DNA from: Plut-88900 sp963668115
Lineage (GTDB): Bacteria; Chloroflexota; Dehalococcoidia; Plut-88900
DNA: 64,000 nucleotides
NCBI GenBank assembly: GCA_963668115.1
Contig: OY764147.1
Span: 2,914,001-2,978,000 of the forward strand
Reading direction: 5' to 3'
A model generated the notes under the pieces. It was not told where the DNA came from and ran no database searches. It was given only the letters and a program-made list of their open reading frames with translations. Below are positions 44,102 to 52,500 of the stretch, in pieces; within the stretch, counting starts at the first letter, position 1, and every line of letters starts with the position of its first letter. The position numbers and the translations under genes are program-made.

Positions 44102-44443
44102 TTATTCCTCCCCGTCCTGGTCCACCACCACGGTAAGGTGGCTGGTGCGCTTGATAATGGGGGCTGCCCTGCCCCTGGGCTTGGCCTTGAACCTTTTCAT
44201 CCTTGGACCCTCGTCCGCTGTAATCTTCACAATCCGTAGCTCGTCCCGGGTCATCTCATAGTTGTTCTCGGCGTTCGCAACCGCCGACTCCACGGCCTTC
44301 CGGACCATCCGCGCCATGGGGATCGGCGTGAACCTCAAGCTGGATATGGCGTCCTCCACCTTCATCCCCCGCACCGTGTTTATCAGGTTGCGGAGGTTCT
44401 TGGGCGATACGCCTACGGTCTTCACCCGGGCCTGGACTTCCAA
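44102..44443 (-). CDS. rplV: 50S ribosomal protein L22
   Basis: 113 residues. RARVKTVGVSPKNLRNLINTVRGMKVEDA-type N terminus and GPRMKRFKAKPRGRAAPIIKRTSHLTVVV, the loop lining the exit tunnel. Abuts rpsC with no gap. Confidence 0.96.
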   Translation of the reverse strand: MEVQARVKTVGVSPKNLRNLINTVRGMKVEDAISSLRFTPIPMARMVRKAVESAVANAENNYEMTRDELRIVKITADEGPRMKRFKAKPRGRAAPIIKRTSHLTVVVDQDGEE

Positions 44444-44460
44444 TGTTCCGCTCTTTCCTT

Positions 44461-44742
44461 CTACCTTCTGCCCGACTGTTCGGTGCGGCCCATGTGGCCC
44501 CTGAACCGGCGGGTCGGGGCGAATTCCCCGAGCTTGTGCCCGACCATGTTCTCGGTGATGAAGATGGGCATATGTCTCTGGCCGTCGTGCACGGCTATAG
44601 TCTGTCCCACCATCTCCGGAACAACCATCGATGCCCGGGACCAGGTCTTGATAATTATCTTGTTATTGGAGCCCATAGCCGCCTCCACCTTCTTCATCAG
44701 CTTCGCATCCACGAACGGGCCCTTCTTGATCGACCTGGACAT
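44461..44742 (-). CDS. rpsS: 30S ribosomal protein S19
   Basis: 93 residues from ATG 44742 (MSRSIKKGPFVD), the family start. IKTWSRASMVVPEMVG, HMPIFITENMVGHKLGEFAPTR. Head of the 30S subunit. Two nt after rplB. Confidence 0.96.
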   Translation of the reverse strand: MSRSIKKGPFVDAKLMKKVEAAMGSNNKIIIKTWSRASMVVPEMVGQTIAVHDGQRHMPIFITENMVGHKLGEFAPTRRFRGHMGRTEQSGRR

Positions 44743-44744
44743 CT

Positions 44745-45569
44745 CTACTTCCGCCTTCTCACGATCATCTTGTCGGACTTCTTGTTCCGTCGGGTGCGGT
44801 AACCCATGGCGGGTTTGCCCCATGGAGTCTTGGGCCCCGGCATCCCGACGGGGGAGCGGCCTTCGCCGCCGCCGTGCGGATGGTCCCGAGGCGTCATAGC
44901 CGAGCCCCGCACCGAGGGCCTCTTGCCCTTCCAGCGGTTCCGTCCCGCCTTGCCCAGCTTTATGTTCTTCTGGTCAGGGTTGCCCACCTGTCCGATGGTG
45001 GCGCGACACTCACTCTCCACCCTTCTCAGCTCGCCGGATGGCAACCTGAGCAGAGAGTAGATGCCGTCCTTGGCAAGGAGCTGGGCCGCCGTCCCGCTTC
45101 CGCGGACAAGCTGGCCACCTTTGCCGGGTCGAAGTTCTATGTTGTGTATTGTTGTACCGGTCGGGATGACCCGGAGGGGAAGGGCATTGCCCACCTTTAT
45201 AGGTGCCTCCGGCCCGGCGGTTATCTCCATCCCGACCTGGAGGTTCCAGGGGGCGAGGATATAGCGTTTGTCGCCGTCGGCATAGTGAATGAGGGCGATG
45301 CGGGCCGTGCGGTTCGGGTCGTATTCGACCGAGGCGACCTTGCCTGGCACGCCGGTCTTGTCCCTCTTGAAGTCGATGACCCGGAGCCGACGCTTGGCGC
45401 CCCCGCCCCGACGCCGCACCGTGATCTTGCCGCGCACGTTGCGGCCCGCGCTCTTCTTGAGAGGCTTCAGCAGGGCCTTGTGGGGCTTGCTATGCGTAAT
45501 CTCTTCGAAGGAGGAGCCGGTGGCGTTCCTCCGTCCGGGAGAGGTCGGTTTATATACCTTCAGGGCCAT
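44745..45569 (-). CDS. rplB: 50S ribosomal protein L2
   Basis: 274 residues. GGAKRRLRVIDFKRDK, PVGMPGPKTPWGKPAMGYRTRRNKKS, and the HPHGGGEGR peptidyl-transferase loop. Core L2, normal length. Precedes rpsS. Confidence 0.96.
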   Translation of the reverse strand: MALKVYKPTSPGRRNATGSSFEEITHSKPHKALLKPLKKSAGRNVRGKITVRRRGGGAKRRLRVIDFKRDKTGVPGKVASVEYDPNRTARIALIHYADGDKRYILAPWNLQVGMEITAGPEAPIKVGNALPLRVIPTGTTIHNIELRPGKGGQLVRGSGTAAQLLAKDGIYSLLRLPSGELRRVESECRATIGQVGNPDQKNIKLGKAGRNRWKGKRPSVRGSAMTPRDHPHGGGEGRSPVGMPGPKTPWGKPAMGYRTRRNKKSDKMIVRRRK

Positions 45570-45602
45570 AAGATTTTTCCTTGGTAGCAGGACTCCCCCG
45601 TC

Positions 45603-45887
45603 CTACACCCCTTCAAATAGCTCTATCCTGTCACCCGGCTTCAGCGTAACAATCGCTTTTTTCCAGGGAGAGGTCTGTATCCGCCTCCTGCCCCGGAACT
45701 TCGTCTTGCCGGGCACCGTAATGGTGTTTACTGCCGTCACGGTTACGTCGAAGGCCTTTTCCACTGCTGCTTTGATCTGCACCTTGTTGGAGTTGGGCAT
45801 CACCTCAAAGGCGTACTTGTCGCTTTCGTGAAGGATGGTGCTCTTCTCCGTCACTATGGGCCTTTTCAGGACTTGCAGCAGTTCCAC
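45603..45887 (-). CDS. rplW: 50S ribosomal protein L23
   Basis: 94 residues. ELLQVLKRPIVTEKSTIL, YAFEVMPNSNKVQIKAAVEKAFDVTV, KKAIVTL. Docking site for trigger factor and SRP at the exit tunnel. Four nt after rplD. Confidence 0.95.
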   Translation of the reverse strand: MELLQVLKRPIVTEKSTILHESDKYAFEVMPNSNKVQIKAAVEKAFDVTVTAVNTITVPGKTKFRGRRRIQTSPWKKAIVTLKPGDRIELFEGV

Positions 45888-45890
45888 GGT

Positions 45891-46664
45891 CTACTCTTCC
45901 TTGGTCTCTGGTCCGGGGGCGGCTTCCGGTGCAGCGGTCTCAGCCTTGGCAGCCGGGGCCGACTTCTTGGCCCGAGGCTTCCTCTTGGCGGGCGCCTTCT
46001 TGGGAGCAGGCTCTTCTTCTATGGTCCGACCCCCTGGAGCCCACAGGTCCTCGGCCGTCCTGACCGCTTCCAGTTCGATGACAAGGTGCTCGTGGGCCAG
46101 AACGTCGTATACGTTCAGGTATCGGGCGGGGAGGGTCTTGACCCGATCCAGATTTCCAGCCGATTTGATGAGGGCTTCCCGGGGCTCGGGAGTGACAACC
46201 AGGACTGACTTATTGGCCTTCAACGAATCCAGGACTTGCATCATTTCCTTGGTTTTGGGTTGTTCGAATCCCAGGTCGTCTACGATTGCCATGCGCCCAT
46301 CGGCCACCTTGGCGGAAAGTGCCCCCCGTATGGCGAGACGCCTCATCTTCTTGGGCATCCGCTGAGAGTAGCTCCGGGGCTGAGGCCCGAAGGCCACCCC
46401 ACCGCCCCGCCGCAGAGGCGAGCGGATACTCCCTGCTCGGGCTCGGCCTGTTCCTTTTTGAGGGAACAGCTTTCGGGTGCTTCCCCGGACCTCTGACCGG
46501 GTCTTGACTGACGCTTGGCCCTTCCTGCTGTTGGCCTGCTGGCGCACCACTGCCTGGTGCAGAAGTCCTTTGAGTTTGGCGGATATGGGCAGGGCAAAGA
46601 GACCGTCGCTTACCTCCACGTCTCTCAACACCTCTCCCGACCTGTTTTTGAGCTGCGTTTTCAT
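45891..46664 (-). CDS. rplD: 50S ribosomal protein L4 with Lys/Ala/Pro/Glu tail
   Basis: 257 residues, ~50 longer than usual. SKLK-LHQAVVRQQANSRKGQASVKTRSEVRGSTRKLFPQKGTGRARAG-type loop is typical L4. After about residue 205 a tail begins, EEEPAPKKAPAKRKPRAKK then Ala/Glu/Pro-rich, similar in style to H1-like tails. L4 often autoregulates the S10 operon; no leader site was checked. Confidence 0.95.
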   Translation of the reverse strand: MKTQLKNRSGEVLRDVEVSDGLFALPISAKLKGLLHQAVVRQQANSRKGQASVKTRSEVRGSTRKLFPQKGTGRARAGSIRSPLRRGGGVAFGPQPRSYSQRMPKKMRRLAIRGALSAKVADGRMAIVDDLGFEQPKTKEMMQVLDSLKANKSVLVVTPEPREALIKSAGNLDRVKTLPARYLNVYDVLAHEHLVIELEAVRTAEDLWAPGGRTIEEEPAPKKAPAKRKPRAKKSAPAAKAETAAPEAAPGPETKEE

Positions 46665-46680
46665 ATAAGTCTGGTGTCGT

Positions 46681-47298
46681 TTAGCTTCGTCGCTTCCGGA
46701 TCAGGACCAGGCCGTTCTGTGGCCCCGGAACGGTGCCTTTGAGAAGGATAAGATTGCGCTCGGGTACGGATTCCAGCACCGTCAAGTTCTTGGACGTAAC
46801 CCGCTCGTCGCCCATGTGACCGGCCATCCTGAAGCCCTTGGTAACCCGACCGGGCGTCGTGCCGGCGCCCACTGAGCCCGGGGCCCGGTGCCGGTCCGAC
46901 TGGCCGTGGGTTTTCGGCCCGCCACCGAAGTTGTGCCGCTTCACCACTCCCGCGAAACCCTTGCCCTTGGACTTGCCGATAACGTCCACCCTCTCTCCGG
47001 CTTCGAAAATTCCAACGTCAATCTGAGCGCCCTCTTCAATGGCCGAGAAGTCGGGGCTGCTCACTTCTCGCAAGTGTCTGAACTCCCCGAGGCCCTTCAA
47101 GTGGCCACGGCTCGGCTTGCTAAGCCGCTTGGCTTTATCAAAGCCGATCTGGACAGCCTGGTAGCCGTCCCTTTCGGGCGTCTTCACCTGAACAACGGTG
47201 CATGGGCCGGCCTGTATGACCGTCACCGCATGCAGGGTGCCGTCTTCACTAAAACGCTGGGTCATGCCCAGCTTTTTTCCTAACAGTCCGTTTATCAT
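46681..47298 (-). CDS. rplC: 50S ribosomal protein L3
   Basis: 205 residues. NGLLGKKLGMTQRFSEDG, GFAGVVKRHNFGGGPKTHGQSDRHRAPGSVG (contains the conserved Gln methylated by PrmB in some bacteria), GHMGDERVTSKNLTVL. Normal length. Confidence 0.96.
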   Translation of the reverse strand: MINGLLGKKLGMTQRFSEDGTLHAVTVIQAGPCTVVQVKTPERDGYQAVQIGFDKAKRLSKPSRGHLKGLGEFRHLREVSSPDFSAIEEGAQIDVGIFEAGERVDVIGKSKGKGFAGVVKRHNFGGGPKTHGQSDRHRAPGSVGAGTTPGRVTKGFRMAGHMGDERVTSKNLTVLESVPERNLILLKGTVPGPQNGLVLIRKRRS

Positions 47299-47317
47299 CA
47301 GTAAAGATAAATTCTGC

Positions 47318-47626
47318 CTAGAGCTTGATCTCGATTTCGACGCCGCCGGGCAGGTTGAGCAATGTCAGGGCGTCGATGGTCTTATTGGTCGGGTCCAGCA
47401 CCTCGATGATGCGTTTGTGGGTGCGGATTTCAAACTGCTCCCGAGAGTCCTTGAAGGTGTTGGAGGACCGGGTCACGCAGAACTTCTTGATCTTCGTTGG
47501 CAGCGGTATAGGCCCAACGACGCCCGCGCCCGTCCTCTCCGCCGCATCTACGATCTGCTCCGCGGACTGGTCCAGGATCTTGTGGTCGTAGGCATTGAGC
47601 CTTATGCGCATCTTCTGCTTGGCCAT
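47318..47626 (-). CDS. rpsJ: 30S ribosomal protein S10
   Basis: 102 residues from ATG 47626 (MAKQKMRIRLNAYDH); longer upstream frame rejected. GPIPLPTKIKKFCVTRSSNTFKDSREQFEIRTHKRII is diagnostic. Normally preceded by tuf, but here it follows fusA directly, 17 nt away. Confidence 0.96.
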   Translation of the reverse strand: MAKQKMRIRLNAYDHKILDQSAEQIVDAAERTGAGVVGPIPLPTKIKKFCVTRSSNTFKDSREQFEIRTHKRIIEVLDPTNKTIDALTLLNLPGGVEIEIKL

Positions 47627-47642
47627 GTCTTCCTCCCACCGC

Positions 47643-49766
47643 CTACAGGCCGGTGTATTTCCCCCGAGTAGCGACCTGCTCCGCAATCTTCTCCGGCGCC
47701 TTGTCGTAGTGAGCAAACTCCATTGAATGTACGGCCCGACCCTGGCTCAGAGACCGTATATGCGTCGCATACCCGAAGCACTCCGAGAGCGGGACCAGGG
47801 CCTGTACGGTCTGAGTCCCACCGAGGCCGGTAATGCCGCTGATGTTTCCCCGCCGCCCGTTAATGTCCCCGAGGATGTCCCCGAGGAACTCGCCCGGTGT
47901 GTTTATCTCCAGCTTCATAACCGGCTCCAGGATGGCGGGGCGACACTTCCGCACACCTTCCCTGAGGGCCATTGCGCCGGCTATCTGGAAGGCCATGTCC
48001 GAGGAGTCTACGGGATGGAAGCTTCCATCCACCAGGGTCGCCTTGATGTCCACAACCGGGTAGCCCGCTAGGACTCCGGTGGACATCGCCTCCTTTATTC
48101 CCTTCTCCACGGATGGAATGTATTCGCTGGGGATGTCCCCGCCGCGTATCTGGTTAACGAACTGGAACCCCTGGCCTGCTTCCAGGGGCTCCAAGTCGAT
48201 CACTACGTGGGCAAACTGTCCGTGACCTCCGGTCTGCTTTACAAGCCGCCCGACAGCCCTGCCGGAAGACGTTATAGTCTCCCGATAGGCCACCTGCGGC
48301 TTGCCCATCCTGACGTCTACGTTCTGTTCGCGCCGGATCCGCTCAACCGTAACCTCCAGGTGCATTTCACCCATGCCCTGGATCACCGTCTGGCCGGTCT
48401 CATCGTCGTGGTTGAGCTGTAGGGTCGGGTCTTCGTCGGCCATTTTGACCAGGGCGTCATTCAGGCGGTCCTGGTCTACCTTGGATCGCGGCTCGACGGC
48501 GACGGATATCACAGGGTCGGGGAAGGTTATGGATTCCAGAAGGATAGGGGCGTTGACTTCACATACGGTGTTGCCGGTATAGGTGTTCTTCAGGCCGATG
48601 GCGGCGACGATGTCGCCCGCTATGGCTTCCGACACTTCCTCCCGGTGATTTGCGTGCATCTTCAGCAGACGCCCGATCCGCTCCCTATTGGTCCGGCTGG
48701 AGTTGTAAACGGTAGCCCCGCTCTTCACCTTGCCCGAATACACCCGACAATAGACTAGCCGCCCGACATATGGGTCGGTCACTACCTTGAAAGCCAGGGC
48801 CGCAAACGGCGCACTCTTCGAGGTCTCCCTCAGCGATTTCTCGCCGGTCTTGGCGGAGGTCACTTCTACTGGGGGCACGTCCAGGGGTGAGGGCAGGTAG
48901 TCCAGCACGGCGTCCAGCATCAGCTGTATGCCCTTGTTCTTCAGGGCCGCCCCGCACATCACCGGGACTAGCTTGTTGTCGATGGTGGCCTGTCGCAGGC
49001 CCGACTTCAGCTCTTCTTCAGTTATCTCCTGGCCCTCGATGTACTTGGCCAGGAGATCGTCGTCGGTCTCCGAGACCTTCTCTATAAGTGAGTCGCGATA
49101 TTTGTCGGCCATCTCCCGGTACTTGTCCGGGATGTTGACCCGCACGGGCCCCTGTTCCCCGTCCTGGGGATATACGAAGGCCGTGTTTTGCACCAGGTCG
49201 ATCAGGCCCTCGAAGGCGTCTTCGCTTCCCATGGGCAGCTGGATAGGTACGGGATTTCCTTCCAGCCTGTCGACAATCATGTCGATCGTGCGGAAGAAAT
49301 CAGCCCCGACCCTGTCCATCTTGTTGACGAAGCAGATCCGGGGCACCGAGTACTTGTTGGCCTGCCGCCAAACCGTCTCCGATTGGGGCTCGACACCCGC
49401 CACTCCGTCAAAAACAACAACGCCTCCGTCAAGAACTCGGAGGCTTCGCTCCACCTCGGCGGTGAAGTCCACGTGGCCGGGGGTGTCGATAATGTTGACC
49501 AGGTAGTCTTTCCAATAAGCGGTTGTGGCCGCAGCCGTGATGGTTATGCCCCGCTCCCGCTCCTGGTCCATCCAGTCCATCACTGCGGTGCCTTCGTGCA
49601 CCTCGCCCATCTTGTAGATGCGGCCGGTGTAGAACAGCACCCTTTCGGTCACCGTCGTCTTGCCGGCGTCGATATGAGCAATGAACCCGATGTTCCTGAC
49701 CTTCTCCAGTGACGGAGCGGGTCGGGACTCGGGGTCTCCGCGTTTTATGGTCTGTGTTTGCGACAT
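47643..49766 (-). CDS. fusA: Elongation factor G
   Basis: 707 residues, full length. G1 AHIDAGKTTVTERVL, G2 RERGITITAAATT, G3 DTPGHVDFTAEVERSLR, G4 NKMDRVGAD; domains II-V follow. Drives translocation and, with RRF, recycling. Between rpsG and rpsJ. tuf is absent from the usual place. Confidence 0.97.
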   Translation of the reverse strand: MSQTQTIKRGDPESRPAPSLEKVRNIGFIAHIDAGKTTVTERVLFYTGRIYKMGEVHEGTAVMDWMDQERERGITITAAATTAYWKDYLVNIIDTPGHVDFTAEVERSLRVLDGGVVVFDGVAGVEPQSETVWRQANKYSVPRICFVNKMDRVGADFFRTIDMIVDRLEGNPVPIQLPMGSEDAFEGLIDLVQNTAFVYPQDGEQGPVRVNIPDKYREMADKYRDSLIEKVSETDDDLLAKYIEGQEITEEELKSGLRQATIDNKLVPVMCGAALKNKGIQLMLDAVLDYLPSPLDVPPVEVTSAKTGEKSLRETSKSAPFAALAFKVVTDPYVGRLVYCRVYSGKVKSGATVYNSSRTNRERIGRLLKMHANHREEVSEAIAGDIVAAIGLKNTYTGNTVCEVNAPILLESITFPDPVISVAVEPRSKVDQDRLNDALVKMADEDPTLQLNHDDETGQTVIQGMGEMHLEVTVERIRREQNVDVRMGKPQVAYRETITSSGRAVGRLVKQTGGHGQFAHVVIDLEPLEAGQGFQFVNQIRGGDIPSEYIPSVEKGIKEAMSTGVLAGYPVVDIKATLVDGSFHPVDSSDMAFQIAGAMALREGVRKCRPAILEPVMKLEINTPGEFLGDILGDINGRRGNISGITGLGGTQTVQALVPLSECFGYATHIRSLSQGRAVHSMEFAHYDKAPEKIAEQVATRGKYTGL

Positions 49767-49778
49767 TTTTGCTTTTCT

Positions 49779-50249
49779 TTACCAGCGGTAGTGGACGAAG
49801 GCCCGGTTGGCCTCGGCCATCCGGTGCAGGTCCTCCCGACGCTTGGCCGCCGCCCCCTGGCCCTTGGCAGCGTCCATCAGTTCCTCGGCTAGCTTCTGTG
49901 CCATGGGTCGGCCCGTCTTGGCCCGCGACGCCGCAAGCAGCCACCGCATCGCCATCGTCAAGCTGCGGTCCGACCGCACTTCACGAGGCACCTGATACGT
50001 AGCTCCTCCGACCCTGCGGGGCTTCACTTCCAGCAGCGGCGACGTGTTCCGAATCGCCTGCTCGAACACGTCCATGCCGCCTTTCTTCTCGGTGTTTTCG
50101 ATGATGCTCAGGGCGTCGTAGACGATGCGCTGGGCCGTGCTCTTCTTGCCGTTCTTCATCGTCTTGTTGATGAAACGGGCCAGCATCAGGCTTTGGTATT
50201 TGGGGTCGGGGTCGACCCTTCTCTTTTCGGCTCGTCTCCTTCTCGCCAT
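49779..50249 (-). CDS. rpsG: 30S ribosomal protein S7
   Basis: 156 residues. RRRRAEKRRVDPDPKYQS, ARFINKTMKNGKKSTAQRIVYDAL, VKPRRVGGATYQVPREVRSDRS, EANRAFVHYRW. Primary binder of the 3' domain of 16S rRNA. S7 is the classic autoregulator of the str operon in E. coli. Confidence 0.96.
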   Translation of the reverse strand: MARRRRAEKRRVDPDPKYQSLMLARFINKTMKNGKKSTAQRIVYDALSIIENTEKKGGMDVFEQAIRNTSPLLEVKPRRVGGATYQVPREVRSDRSLTMAMRWLLAASRAKTGRPMAQKLAEELMDAAKGQGAAAKRREDLHRMAEANRAFVHYRW

Positions 50250-50418
50250 GTCCTTCTCTAATTTGCCCGCTCAGGGCATAGGTATAACTTTGTCAAAAAA
50301 TCTTTCGGAACTTGTCCCCTAGCGGGCTAGGGTGTCTATCCGGTTGCGGTTGGCCGCCCGAGACTCCGGGTCTCGACGACTCAACCCAGGGTGAGGGCCC
50401 CGACTGCCAGTCGTCCGG
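50250..50418 (-). promoter_or_regulatory. Structured rpsL-rpsG spacer
   Basis: A 169-nt gap in an otherwise tight operon. Perfect short hairpins are seen at 50401-50413 (CGACT/AGTCG), 50359-50375 (CGAGAC/GTCTCG) and 50317-50332 (CCCTAG/CTAGGG), then a T6 run and TTGACA (50291-50296) on the minus strand. In E. coli the rpsL-rpsG spacer is the S7 repressor site; this may be an analogue, or it may hold an internal terminator/promoter. Confidence 0.4.
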
Positions 50419-50832
50419 TTAACGGTTTCTCTTTGTCCCGTATTTGCTCCGGCCCTGTTGCCGATTTGCTACTCCGGATGCGTCCAGCGACCCCCTTATT
50501 ACGTGATATCTTACGCCCGGCAGGTCCTTCACCCTTCCCCCTTCGATGAGCACCACCGAGTGCTCCTGGAGGTTGTGCCCCTCTCCGGGGATGTACGCCG
50601 TGACTTCCATCCCGTTGGTCAGCCTGACCCTCGCCACCTTTCGCAGCGCCGAGTTCGGCTTCTTGGGAGTAACGGTCCTAACGCGTACGCAAACCCCCCT
50701 CTTCTGGGGGGAGTTGGAGTTCCGCACCTGCTTGTTTTTCAACGTGTTGTAGGACATGCGCAGGGCCGGGGCTTTGGTCTTCTTGCTGACCTTGCTCCTG
50801 CCCTTCCTGATCAGTTGGTTCACTGTAGGCAT
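50419..50832 (-). CDS. rpsL: 30S ribosomal protein S12
   Basis: 137 residues. PTVNQLIRKGRSKVSKKTKAPAL, the decoding-centre loop KKPNSALRKVARVRLTNGMEVTAYIPGEGHNLQEHSVV (K at the streptomycin position, PNSALRK), DLPGVRYHVIRG. First gene of the superoperon, read from the promoter at 50927-50955. Confidence 0.97.
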   Translation of the reverse strand: MPTVNQLIRKGRSKVSKKTKAPALRMSYNTLKNKQVRNSNSPQKRGVCVRVRTVTPKKPNSALRKVARVRLTNGMEVTAYIPGEGHNLQEHSVVLIEGGRVKDLPGVRYHVIRGSLDASGVANRQQGRSKYGTKRNR

Positions 50833-50926
50833 TTCAGTCCTATCAACTCCGACGCCCTTGCCCCTGCTTCCGGGTCAATTGCGCCTAATCGAATTAACGA
50901 ATTACGACCTGTGGCCGCGAATGGCG

Positions 50927-50955
50927 AGTCTACCAGCACACAGGTAGAGTGTCAA
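50927..50955 (-). promoter_or_regulatory. Superoperon promoter upstream of rpsL
   Basis: TTGACA (50950-50955), 17-nt spacer, TAGACT (50927-50932) on the minus strand. Start site near 50920, leader about 88 nt before rpsL. This is the best match to a sigma70 promoter before the ribosomal block. Confidence 0.7.
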
Positions 50956-51013
50956 GGGAAATGTGCATTTCGAAGTCGGAACTACCTCGCATGCCCTCGG
51001 CCAGCCGTCGACT

Positions 51014-51661
51014 TCAAAAGTCCGTAGTCTCCATCCCCTCCTCCGGCCCCGACTCCACCCGCTCGGGGCACTCAGCCTTGGATATCAGGCAGAAGCCGCA
51101 TTCCATGGCGCTCGGAGTCTTCGCCGGCGGCCCTTCATGGCTGATCTTCCTGATGAGGGTCGCCAGCCTGTCGATGAACTGCTCGTCCACAGCCGACGCC
51201 GGGATCGACACCTCGTAGTCCCTGTATGCCACCACCCCGTCGAAGGTCATGTTCGCGTACTGGCCCAGCGCCCGGGGCACGGCATACATGTATGTCATCA
51301 CCTGCACGTGGTCGGACGCCGTCGGCTGTCCCGTCTTTACGTCATATATGACTCCCCTGTCCCCCGACAGAGCTATCAGGTCTGGCTTGCCGCCCAGGGT
51401 GGCACTGCTTCCCCTCAGAGTGAACTTGTTCTGCTTTTCGATGAATACCGCGTGCCCTTCGTCCCGCAGCCGGTCTCGCACCTCGTTGAGCAGCACGGTG
51501 TGGTTCATCTGCCAGGTTGCACTATCGAAGTCGTCCGGCGCCCGAACGAAGTTCGTGAAGTGGGCCTTGAACCACGCCGCCCACTCGCAAGAGTTGTCTC
51601 CGACCAGCAGCTTCGTAAGCCACGTCACCCAGAAATAAGGCTTGTCCCGCCTTGTCGCCAT
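51014..51661 (-). CDS. Cas4/AddB-like PD-(D/E)XK nuclease with Fe-S Cys set
   Basis: 215 residues. RecB-family nuclease motifs: GGKPDLIAL (Asp94), IYDVKTGQP (Asp107, Lys109) and QVMTYMYAV (Gln120, Tyr124). One Cys in the N-terminal third (Cys25) and three near the end (Cys188, 191, 198) fit the four ligands of the Fe-S cluster of Cas4/AddB-type nucleases. No CRISPR array, Cas1, Cas2 or helicase is nearby. Possibly an exonuclease acting in DNA repair. Downstream of it lies only the rpsL promoter. Family is fairly sure; role unknown. Confidence 0.8.
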   Translation of the reverse strand: MATRRDKPYFWVTWLTKLLVGDNSCEWAAWFKAHFTNFVRAPDDFDSATWQMNHTVLLNEVRDRLRDEGHAVFIEKQNKFTLRGSSATLGGKPDLIALSGDRGVIYDVKTGQPTASDHVQVMTYMYAVPRALGQYANMTFDGVVAYRDYEVSIPASAVDEQFIDRLATLIRKISHEGPPAKTPSAMECGFCLISKAECPERVESGPEEGMETTDF

Positions 51662-51723
51662 TCCGCTCCTCCCCGCCCATCATAACAACCCATCCCCCAC
51701 AAATCCCCCCCTCACCTCCTTCC

Positions 51724-51739
51724 CATTCCGATGCCCCGC
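51724..51739 (-). repeat. Dispersed repeat, copy C
   Basis: Reverse-oriented 16-bp match (GCGGGGCATCGGAATG) to positions 3-18 and 7446-7461. Flanking bases (AGATT-type word and a purine-rich run on the other side) are also partly shared. Confidence 0.6.
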
Positions 51740-51847
51740 TAGAAATCTGTCGCTCCCCTTCAACCCCACCCCCCTAAACCCGTCATTCCCGACCCCGATC
51801 GGGCTGAAAGTGTCGAAGATGCGCCTGGGCGTACGCCGTGCTGAAAG

Positions 51848-51862
51848 TCCGCCTTTGGCGGA
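51848..51862. repeat. Short palindrome TCCGCC/GGCGGA
   Basis: 6-bp arms with TTT loop. A related hairpin with 7-bp arms (GTCCGCC/GGCGGAC) is at 52628-52644 in the same gene-free stretch. Confidence 0.35.
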
Positions 51863-51945
51863 GCATGAATCCATCCCGCGGGGCGCAGTGGGGTGCCCCC
51901 TCCCCCGTAGGGGTGCCCCTCGTGGGCGCCCTCCCCGGTGCGGGG

Positions 51946-51978
51946 CCGCTCGTGCTGAGGCTCTCGAAGTGCGAGCGG
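51946..51978. repeat. Interspersed palindromic repeat, copy 2
   Basis: CCGCTCG at one end and CGAGCGG at the other, with the inner words CTGAGG and TCGAA shared with the reverse complement of the 5278-5316 element. Same repeat family. Confidence 0.6.
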
Positions 51979-52033
51979 GGGGAGGCCCACGCTGGCCAAC
52001 CCTCCGCTTATCCCCCCAAACACGCACATTTGC

Positions 52034-52062
52034 TTGACACACCTGAGCAAAGGCGTTATCAT
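52034..52062 (+). promoter_or_regulatory. Strong sigma70-type promoter in gene-free region
   Basis: TTGACA (52034-52039), exactly 17 nt, TATCAT (52057-52062). No start codon with a ribosome site follows in a sensible position, although AAGGAGG occurs at 52097-52103. It is the second clear promoter of this quality here besides that of rpsL. Confidence 0.6.
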
Positions 52063-52068
52063 ACCCTG

Positions 52069-52500
52069 CGTTCGCGAACACTAATGCAGTAACACAAGGA
52101 GGAACCAAAAACCCAGGGAAACCCCGAGACCCGACCCCGAGGACTCAACGCCCCAGCCCACCCCAACGGCCCTCGCGCAGGCCCGAGGCTCAAGCGAAAG
52201 GCGCAACATCCTCAACACCGGCTCCCGTGCCCCTTCCCTACCCCCCAGGCGATGGATAGACGTTCTGGCCTAAGCTGTTCCCGTCAGGCCTAACCCCGCA
52301 GAAGCGGGCCCAAGCTTTGCCCCCGGCGCGTTGGTGGCGCGCCAAGTGGGCCGGCGCCGATGTGGCGACCGGCGGCAGTAAAGTTGTGGCTCCTCCTCAC
52401 CACAGGAGCAGGTATGGCCGTGACCCGATTAAACACGGCTGATAGCATTTCATTTTTACGGCCATTGGGCCGGTGCGCCTCACCCCCGGGCGCATGTGGT
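52069..52500 (+). ncRNA. Candidate structured non-coding RNA
   Basis: Part of the 1,118-nt stretch (51662-52779) without a gene. Behind the promoter at 52034-52062 the DNA holds a run of hairpins: 52267-52290, 52295-52308, 52325-52343, 52350-52373 (nine pairs, one bulge), 52389-52409, 52417-52439, 52459-52472 and 52474-52494. Short loops and adjacent stems over 230 nt are more than expected by chance even at this GC. Open frames here look random. Conserved words of RNase P, tmRNA, SRP or 6S RNA were looked for and not found. The 3' end is not defined. Confidence 0.35.

Noticed and set aside
51014..51661. CRISPR-associated Cas4 in a CRISPR locus
   Set aside because: No repeats with regular spacers and no cas1 or cas2 in the window.
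52034..52500. RNase P, tmRNA, SRP or 6S RNA
   Set aside because: Their conserved words (such as GAGGAAAGTCC or a T-loop with CCA end) are not seen on either strand.
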